Source of the DNA: Rhea pennata
Taxonomy: Eukaryota > Chordata > Aves > Rheiformes > Rheidae
DNA length: 64,000 nt
Direction of reading: 5' to 3'
Assembly: GCF_028389875.1 (NCBI RefSeq)
Contig: NC_084667.1
Location: 60,800,570-60,864,569, forward strand
Every line of letters starts with the position of its first letter. Within the stretch, counting starts at the first letter, position 1. Both the position numbers and the translations under genes were made by a program. The notes beneath the pieces were generated by a model. It was not told the DNA's origin. It made no database searches and was given only the letters and a program-made list of their open reading frames with translations. Shown piece after piece: positions 54,101-61,419 of this stretch.

Positions 54101-57100
54101 GAGGGAGCCCTCGAGCGAGGGCAGCTGGACGTCGGGGGCCGAGAGGCTGACGTCGCCCGCGCCGGCCTTCAGCTCTGCCTCCGGGAGGCTGACGTCGACT
54201 TTGGGCAGGCTGACGTCCGCCTCGAGTTTGGGAGCCTTGACGGTTGGCTTGGAGAAGACCACGCTGGGCACCTTGACTTTTGGCATGTGCAGTTTCATGC
54301 CGCTGCCCTCGACTTTACCGGGAGCGGCGTCCAGGCTGCCTTCGGCGTCGGGGCCCCGCAGGGTGAGCTCGCCCTCCGGGATTTCGGCCTCGGCTTTGGG
54401 CAGCGAGACCTCGGCCTTCGGCAGGCTGACCTGCACGTGGGGAGCCTTGACTTTGGGCAGTTTGACGCTGGGCATCTTGACGTCGGGCATTTTGAACCGG
54501 CCTTTCTCGGCGTCTCCTCCGGTGGCGGCGGCGCCGGCCTCGATGCTCAGCTCGGCGCCGGGAGCCTGGATGTCGGCCCCGGGCAGCGTCAGCTCGGCTT
54601 CGGCGGCTCCCGAGGGCACCGACACCTGGGGCTCCTTGAGGCTCACGTCCACGTCGGCGGCGCCGGCGCCCTTGGCCTCTCTGCTGCTGGACCAGCCAAA
54701 GGAAGGCATGCCGAACTTGGGCATTTTGAACTTGCTGTCCTTCGCCTTCGAGGCCTCCTTCTCTGGGGCTTTGGCTTCCCCTTCGAGGGCGAGGGCCGCC
54801 TCGGGCGCCCGCAGGTCGGCGCTGGCCTTTGGGAGGCTGATGTCGACGGAGGGCAGGGTGACGTCCACCTTGGGAGCCTTGATGTCAGCTTTGGGCATTT
54901 TGAGGGAGGGCATTTCCACCTTCCAGCCAGCCCCGTCCGCTCTGGCAGCGGGGACGTCGGCTTTGAGGCCCAGCGCGGGGCCTTCCCCGGTGGCGGTCAC
55001 GGTGGCGGACGGGAGCTCGACCTCCGCGGCGGGCAGGCTGACCTCTGCTTCGGGCCCTTGGGCCTTGGGGGGCGACACTCCAAATTTGGGCTTGTCGAAC
55101 TTGGGCATCTTGATCTTCCCTTTCAGGCCGGCGCCTTCCACCTCGGCCCCGTCCAGCGAGCCTTCGGCGGCGGGCGCTTTCAGGTCTATGTGGGGCCCCT
55201 GGAGGCTGAGGGAGCCCTCGAGCGAGGGCAGCTGGACGTCGGGGGCCGAGAGGCTGACGTCGCCCGCGCCGGCCTTCAGCTCTGCCTCTTTGTCTTTGAT
55301 TTCTGTGCCAGGCAATGTTATGTCTGTTTTGTATTTTTTAATATCCAGTTCTTCTGTTTTTGCTTTTCCGTCATGTTTTAAAAATCCCATTTTAGGCATT
55401 TTGATTTTTTTCTTTTGAAGTTTTATTCCTGTATGTTCATCTTTTCCTTGTATAGTTTCAGAGATATCTTCTTTTTCCTTGGATGTTACAGAGATTTCAC
55501 CGTCTTTTATTTCAGTATCGGGTTTGGTATACTTTTCTTCTTGTTCTATCTTTTCCCACTGATTCTCTGTGATTGAAATTTCTATCTTTTTAGTTGTCAG
55601 GCTTGGCATTTGGCCTTCTGGTAGCTCTCTTATATTTTTGTCACTTATATTTTCTTCAATTATCCTTTTTTCGATTTCAGCACTCAGAGCCTGTATCTCT
55701 CCTACCAATATGGTCTTATCTGTTTTTTCTGCTGCTGCTAGGGAAGGCACTCTTGTTTCCCCATGGCTCACCCGAGCCTCAGTTTCCCCTGTTTCATCCT
55801 TCAGTGTTGCCCAAGTAAATGTAGGTAATTTGAACTTTGGCAGTCTGAATTTGCTTTCTTTTCCCTCTACATCTTTTTCTCCTGCCTGCATATCAATGTC
55901 CATCTTAGAGTCCTTATCTGTTGCAGGCACATCACCTTCTTCTGTCTGTGCTTTTTTTGCAGTATCTATTGACTGGACTGTGCTCTCTTCTTTGGGTAGT
56001 TTTATGTCTTCTTTAGGTATTTTGGTCATTTTGAATGATGGCATTTGTATTTTCCATGCAGATACTTCTGATTCTGCATCAGGCATGTCAGTTTTCACAT
56101 CCAACTTTCTGCCTCCTTCCTTCCTTGTGTCATCTGTTGTTTCTGGTACTGAACGTGGAACATCGCTTCCAGATTTGGTTAAAGTGCTTTCAGTTTCTGG
56201 TTCTTCTCTTTTGGGCACTGAAATCCCAAATTTTGTTTTCTGAAATGTTAATATTTTTGTTTTATCATCTGCCTGTTTTTCTTTTGTTTCCAGTGCGCCA
56301 CCTGTTGTGTGTAATTCTGCTTTAGCAGTGCCTATTTCTAGACCTTTCACTTGTATGGATCCTTGTGCCATGTGATCCATTATTTCTATGTTAATTCCAC
56401 TTTCTCCTTCGGTTTTGTCTGTTGTTCCTTTCTGTTTCTTTTTTCGGGATTTTGAGGAAGCCTGTGGTGTTTGTTTAGCTGGGCTCTCTTTCAGATCAGA
56501 TGTTTCTAAGCTGGGTGTTGATATCTGTGTTGATATAGCTGGTACTTCTGGTACAGTAGACTTCAACATTGATTCTTGGTCTTTTTGTTTTTTAATACTT
56601 ATTTCAACTTCAGGGCGCTTTTTTGTTTGGGTTGGAATGCCATTTTTCATTTCTTTCAAGTCTTTTGTTAAAGTTTCATGCATTTCCCCTGTTTTTATTT
56701 CATAAGTAGATGTGGTATATTCGACTGTTAGTATTTCAGGACCTTCCATGCTGATATCTTCTTTATATATTTTATCTACTTCAGTTAACAGTTTTGTTTT
56801 TATTTCTGGTTTTTGCTTCTCTTTTGGTTCTGGTTTTGTTCTATGCATTTTGAATCCAATGTTAGGGAACTTCAGTTTCTTTTGGCTTCCTTTTTTTTCT
56901 TTGGTATTAATTTCTTGTTGAAATTGAGACTCTGTGTCTGTGCTTGTTGGGGAAATATCTTGAATAGCAGGCTCATATGCATCTGATGTACTGTGAGATC
57001 TTCTGTGCCCCAGTATCTTTTTATTTTTAATTGACTGGAATTTTGGCCATGATAATCTATCTTTTTTAGGTCGCTTGCTTCTTCCCATCCTTTGGTTTAC

Positions 57101-60100
57101 AATTAATGTTTCCTTGTCCTCTTCTGAAATATCTTTTCCTGAAATGTGCAGTGTTTCTTCAGGAATGCTTTCACTGAGTTCTTTTTCCTGAAAGAAGAAA
57201 TTAAGTAATCGGTAGACTAAAAATAAATATAGGTATAACACAAATTAAAATATGTAATGTAAAATACATAGAACATTTATAAATCCAAACTATCTATTTT
57301 TACACAAAACAACCTGAAAACTGAGTATGTAATTCACACAGAAGTTACAAAAAATTATTATATGATTTATATGACTGCAGTATGTGAGTTTCTGAAAGTT
57401 TACATTCTTTTCAAAACATTTCAGTAAACAGATGTTTCTATAAATGTGTCTCTATATATGTATGCATAAATATAAATATATATATATAGAGAGAGAGAGA
57501 AAAAAAATATGGACAAATATTTTATAATGTGATGAAGACTTGTGATGAGCTTGTCTTTAGAGATGTCAGTGATTAAACATATTTTTAAGAAAAAATTTTA
57601 TTGTTGAGCTCTTGAGGAAAATATTTCCTGAAATTTTACATCTTGAAAATTTTTGAACATAAATATTATTGAGTTTATCTGAGCTAGTTCTGTCAATGGA
57701 CACTTAACAATAAAAACAGTCCTGTCTCACTAGAGAAGAATGTTTTTCTACTCTAAATAAAGATTGTGGCTTTTTTCAAAATCTACAATCTTGCCGAGAA
57801 CATTCGTAATGCTGCAAATATTGTGTGTGGTGTTTATTCTTCTCATGAATATTCACGTTAGTACATTTAAACACATGACTAAGTCTTAAGAGAACATGGG
57901 TGTGTTTTCTGATCTGTATTTCCATATAGCACATTATTACAGTGTTATCCAAGCTTTGTAATCTAATCAAATAACTAACCTGACTTAATCTTTCCTTTTT
58001 GTACTGTGCTGTAGATTGAATGTGTTCTAGCTCTTTCCCAACAACCTTCCTTTTGAGGCTGAACTGAACTCTGTACGGCTCTGAATACTGAAGAATCTTG
58101 AGGGCATCTTCATACTTGATATTATCAAAAAATATTGTAGCACTTAGAAGCTGATCACCTGCAACCGGAAGCAGACATTTCATTTTGATTAGTTTGAGCT
58201 TTCAAATTCAGATTTCAAATTTCAGATTTTTCAAATTCTGTTGTACTCAATGTTCACACACACATAAAAATAATTAACACATACCATTTATATAAAATAT
58301 AAACTGATGTTCACAGAATAGAATCACAGGATGGTTGAAGTTCACAGAGACCTCTGGGAGTCTTGTAGTCTAACCCCCTGCCCAAGTAAAGTCAGTCAGT
58401 TAGAGCAAGTTGCTCAGGACTGTGTCCAGTGGCTTTTGACTATCTCCAGGGATGGAGACTCCACAACCTCTTCCAGTGTTTGACCAAACTCACAGTAATA
58501 CACTTTCTTCTTCTGTTTTTAAATATTTAGACTTTGGAATTTTGTTCTTGCTTAAATCCTTATTTATTGCAGTTTTGTGATATAATATTTTCTAAAAAAG
58601 AGTCAGAGGCAAGGTATTCATGGATGTAGTAATGAGTTATTTTTTCTCTGCATTCTAATAATGTATATATACTTTCCATGTATCTTTTTCATTGTTACAG
58701 TGAAAATTAGATTTTTTAAAGGTATACAGAAGAAATCATATTTCATTATTATTTAAGAAACTGATCATGGAATTTTTTTGTATAGAAAGGTTAAACTTCT
58801 ACATAGTATTAGTTGGTTTGGGATCTAGTCTTTCTATTACTTAAAGAACTGACAGATCAGGTGTGTATCTATATGCACAAACAGCTAACTTCCCGATTAT
58901 TTTAAGATGAAAAAGATGTCAGAAAATCAGACTGTACCTTCTCTCATACTGAATATTTTTGAAGCAGGGGATTCCTTAAGTACTTTTTTAATATATATTC
59001 CTTCATTTCCTCCACCAGTCACGCTAAAACCACTAGCACCAGCTTCCACTTCTGTTTTCAGGGTCACTTCCATTGTGTCCTAAATGTGGAGAAAGGTGTG
59101 AAATTATAATTTTTATTCATTTGTATCAAACTCTGCAACAGAAATTTCAGTCTCTTCAGGTATATTTTCAGTAACTCAAGAAAAGTTTACCTAGAAATGG
59201 GAAATATACTTGTTTAGTGTGGGTTCAACTAAATTCTAAATTAGAATTAAGCACATGTTTGAAGGCTATGCTGGATCAGGGCCATAGGGAAGATAGAACA
59301 TAGATTTAGATTATAAAGTTAAAATGTGAAACATATGGAATCTTTCTGGGCTGAAAGATTCCATTTTCTGTGAAGATGTACTATAGCTGAATTAGAGTCA
59401 ATGGGCCAGAAAGATCAGAATAAGAGCTAATGCTGTACTGTACTCAAACCAGAGCAGACCAAAGAATGCTGTAAAGAATTACTGAATGTTCATGCCTGTA
59501 TCATAGCTGGGCATTTTATAAAGTTCTTAGCCAAAACAAATCTAGAGTTATTCTTTTCCCATTTTCTCATCTACCTGTCTACCCCATCCATGTTTGCATG
59601 TTGTAAATGGACTTTACTGCTGTACAAGTCACATACCTAAAAGCAACTGATTGCTTTTAGACTAACCTGTGGATGACTCTGTTTGGATTTGTTTTCTTCT
59701 TGAAGCTGAAAAATAAATTTCAAATATTTAGTATTCAGAGGTGGTACAGTTGTAAAGCAGAGCAAAAGTCCGACCTGAGTTAAAATTCCTGGTTTAGATT
59801 GAGAACTGAGGCTGACTTAAATGACAACAGAGCAAGGCTGGCATCCACAAAGCTAATTTTCAATGTAATGTGAATGATTTAACTATTTAATTACCAGTAG
59901 TAAATTAGGTACCAGGGCCTTCTTATACTGTACAGAAAATTTGCACGAAATGATCACCAGAGACAAACTGTATTAAGAAGCTGGGAGCCTGTCTTGTGTT
60001 ATACACATTGGACATTTCTAATGCTTTCATCTTTGTGAGTAACATGCATGTTATTCATTTATTAGACTTCACATGTATTTCAAACAGCTGCTTACTTATC

Positions 60101-61419
60101 TTAATATAACTGTGCTAATTAAATCTTTACATTTGAGTAACCAAGAGATACAGGTATTGCAAAATATATATTAGTTGGACTCAACATAATTAAATATTCT
60201 AATAGGAAAATTGTTGTCATTTCTTTATATTCTATGTCCCAGCTCCTGGAATGAAGTCAAATAGAATTTTTGGCAAGAAATAAGAATATGACCAACAACA
60301 AATCTAACACAAAATAAAACCACCAATGAACATGGTCCTGATTTGGCAGTGAAGGTAATATGGCTTCAACTATATCCTATTACATGACACATGAGTCTCA
60401 GCTACTTATCAGAGCTAAAGCCTCTTAAATCAACTCAGTACATCCATGCACGCATGAAACCTCAGTGTCTTGCCTTTAAATATTCTTCTTCAGTGGGACA
60501 CTCATAAACTGGAGAGGATCCTTGTGGCCTTGGCCGGATATCTTCTACTGCCACTTCATTAACCTGCACGAAAGAAATGAGTGGTGGGAAAGGAACAATC
60601 ACTATTAAAACGTGACCCAGTTCCTAGGAGATTTTTTCTACTTAGACATAGTCTCCTTCTGTGTACAAAAATTTCATTATTAATAGCTGATGCAGAATAA
60701 TGAATAACTCTTTCCTTGAGTCAACAATAAATCCATTTCTCATTTGAGAAAGTTGATCAAGAATGCAAAGGACAGACCTCTGAGAGACAAAAGTTATGAT
60801 ACAGTGACTTTGGTTTTCTTTATGAACTGGATGCAGCTATGGTCTGAATGGATTAGAAATGCTGAAGAATTAGCCAATAATGATTGTAAGAGGCTGTAAT
60901 GATTCCCTGTCCTGCTTCATCTGCACAGCTAAACCCTGCATCCTGCAGCTTCAAACTGTACTGCCCTTTATAACCAGGCAAACCATGGAAGAGTCAGAAT
61001 CCCAGAAGGAATTTCTGCTTCAGCATCCTTCCTTTTGGAATCAGACTACGGGGAAGGTAAACCAGCTAAACATTTAAAAGAATGCTGTTTTAGTTAACAG
61101 CCATGTAATAAAGAGTTTGCTAGGTCTTGGTATAGAACTTCTGCTAGCAAGTAAAGAGCAGACCACATTACACTGCAGCATTGTTCTGTCAGGAAGATCC
61201 CCGAACAGAAATACTAACAGCTACAACATTTTTGATGGAGAAAAAAAATCAACAACAAAGCCCAACTATAAATAAAATACTGGAGATCAAATTTTTACAA
61301 GGTAATTGTACCCATCCCCTCAAAAAAAAAAACCCTCCTCAAGCTTACAGAATCTTCATCTTCTGCATCAGCATCATCATCTCCAGGAGGCTCTGCTGGT
61401 CTCAGCTGTCGTCCAGAAC
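30125..61419 (-). CDS. AHNAK2: AHNAK2, giant PDZ scaffold protein; all coding exons except the first
   Basis: Exons in transcript order: 61419-61349, 60563-60474, 59705-59667, 59079-58938, 58158-57980 and 57187-30125. Phases agree throughout and give about 9,193 residues before TGA (30127-30125). Human AHNAK2 has about 5,800. N-terminal landmarks match my recollection of human AHNAK2: [72 protein letters not shown] and [10 protein letters not shown]. The order is acidic N-terminus, PDZ domain, basic linker, diverged AHNAK repeats, a 20.6-kb near-identical array, then diverged repeats ending [14 protein letters not shown]-family proteins are large, largely non-globular scaffolds at membranes and the cytoskeleton; the PDZ domain is known to dimerise. 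The exon carrying the start codon and the first residues was not found and probably lies beyond 64 kb. The intron after exon 60563-60474 has a GC donor; the other donors are GT. Confidence 0.93.
30128..34641 (-). other. AHNAK2: AHNAK2 C-terminal diverged repeats and tail, AT-rich codons
   Basis: About 1,505 residues of degenerate units that keep the module order of the array. Examples are [19 protein letters not shown] (about 33.75-33.69 kb), [20 protein letters not shown] (about 33.37 kb) and [19 protein letters not shown] (about 32.67-32.6 kb). The anchor Trp/Arg codons at 33707 and 32627 are 1,080 bp apart, close to the array period. The last kilobase loses the repeat pattern and becomes Ser/Thr/Glu/Lys-rich, with short aromatic islands such as [14 protein letters not shown] and [16 protein letters not shown]. 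Cys, Asn and Tyr are all used here. Confidence 0.85.
34642..55288 (-). repeat. AHNAK2: Coding tandem array in AHNAK2: 1,107-bp unit, 18.65 near-identical copies
   Basis: Landmark words recur at exactly 1,107-bp steps. CCCCGGGCAGCG, for example, starts at 34651, 35758, 36865, 37972 and so on to 54577, which is 18 whole periods with no net indel. The unit is 369 residues. Numbering from KIKMPKF, five (K/R)xxMP blocks fall at residues 1, 66, 129, 207 and 275, each followed by alternating VSLP/KAP-type segments. Two Trp occur per unit. I found fewer than a dozen variable sites, for example Thr/Ser, Phe/Val, Arg/Lys, Ala/Thr, His/Pro and one Trp to Arg at 40301-40303. The array enters at unit residue 314 (55288) and leaves at residue 183 (34642). 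Confidence 0.97.
55289..57187 (-). other. AHNAK2: AHNAK2 N-terminal linker and diverged repeats, AT-rich codons
   Basis: This encodes the first 633 or so residues of the terminal exon. A basic patch ([20 protein letters not shown]) comes first, followed by a Ser-rich block ([12 protein letters not shown], then [12 protein letters not shown]) that is conserved with human AHNAK2. Next come diverged AHNAK units, including [19 protein letters not shown] near 55.8 kb and [15 protein letters not shown] near 55.39 kb. Codons are AT-rich, in contrast to the adjoining array. Homology to the array unit starts well before the array edge. Confidence 0.85.
57469..57509 (+). repeat. (TA)n(GA)n microsatellite upstream of the AHNAK2 terminal exon
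   Basis: ATAAATATAAATATATATATATA followed by seven GA units and a run of A, within the intron preceding the 27-kb exon. Confidence 0.8.
57980..59079 (-). other. AHNAK2: AHNAK2 PDZ domain, split over two exons
   Basis: Exon 59079-58938 encodes the first half: [20 protein letters not shown], then [19 protein letters not shown]. Exon 58158-57980 encodes the second: [20 protein letters not shown], then [20 protein letters not shown]. The carboxylate-binding loop position reads SGFSVTGG instead of the classical GLGF, as in AHNAK, AHNAK2 and periaxin. The intron splits the Gly codon of REGDQLL in phase 1. In the family this domain dimerises and may not act as a typical C-terminal peptide binder; that is family knowledge and cannot be read from this sequence. 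Confidence 0.92.
58314..58497 (-). mobile_element. CR1 LINE 3' fragment, in AHNAK2 intron
   Basis: The + strand reads GAATCACAGGATGGTTGAAG, then CTAACCCCCTGCCC, CAGGGATGGAGACTCCACAA and CCTCTTCCAGTGTTTGACCA. This is the reverse complement of the well-known avian CR1 3' end, so the element lies on the minus strand. It is 5'-truncated and diverged, lies between the two PDZ exons and has no coding capacity. Confidence 0.85.
60472..60473 (-). promoter_or_regulatory. AHNAK2: Non-canonical GC 5' splice site in AHNAK2
   Basis: Exon 60563-60474 ends ...TATTTAAAG and the minus strand continues GCAAGA. Taking GC as donor joins YLK in phase 0 to LQEEN at 59705, whose acceptor is TTTTTCAG, and matches the human LQE motif at the same place. 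No usable GT lies nearby in the right frame. AAG/GCAAGA fits the consensus of the rare U2-type GC-AG introns. Confidence 0.7.

Larger units (their letters stand above)
30125..57187 (-). other. AHNAK2: AHNAK2 terminal coding exon, 27,063 bp
   Basis: A single uninterrupted frame of 9,020 codons plus stop. It starts after a TTCTTTCAG acceptor (minus strand), with GAA as first codon in phase 0, continuing exactly from the PDZ exon that ends ...RLSQ. The 18 residues encoded upstream of 57187 in the same frame are intronic. One giant 3' exon is the known architecture of AHNAK and AHNAK2. This one exceeds the human AHNAK2 protein by more than 3,000 codons, most of the excess lying in the tandem array. 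Confidence 0.95.

Noticed and set aside
34642..55288. CRISPR-like or non-coding satellite interpretation of the tandem array
   Set aside because: The 1,107-bp period, continuous AHNAK2 frame and eukaryotic context exclude a CRISPR array, and codon-phase preservation excludes a non-coding satellite.
34514..55381. 6,955-codon + strand reading frame across the array
   Set aside because: It is the codon-aligned antisense of AHNAK2. The AHNAK2 frame has matching splice phases, conserved flanks and family similarity, whereas the antisense product resembles nothing known and ends soon after the array.
34617..55418. 6,933-codon + strand reading frame across the array
   Set aside because: Another stop-free shadow of the same repeated unit, offset in frame. 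It begins and ends with the GC-rich array.
57776..57979. Continuation of the PDZ exon frame beyond RLSQ
   Set aside because: GTTAGT follows directly and the next exon at 57187 continues in phase, so the extra residues are intronic.
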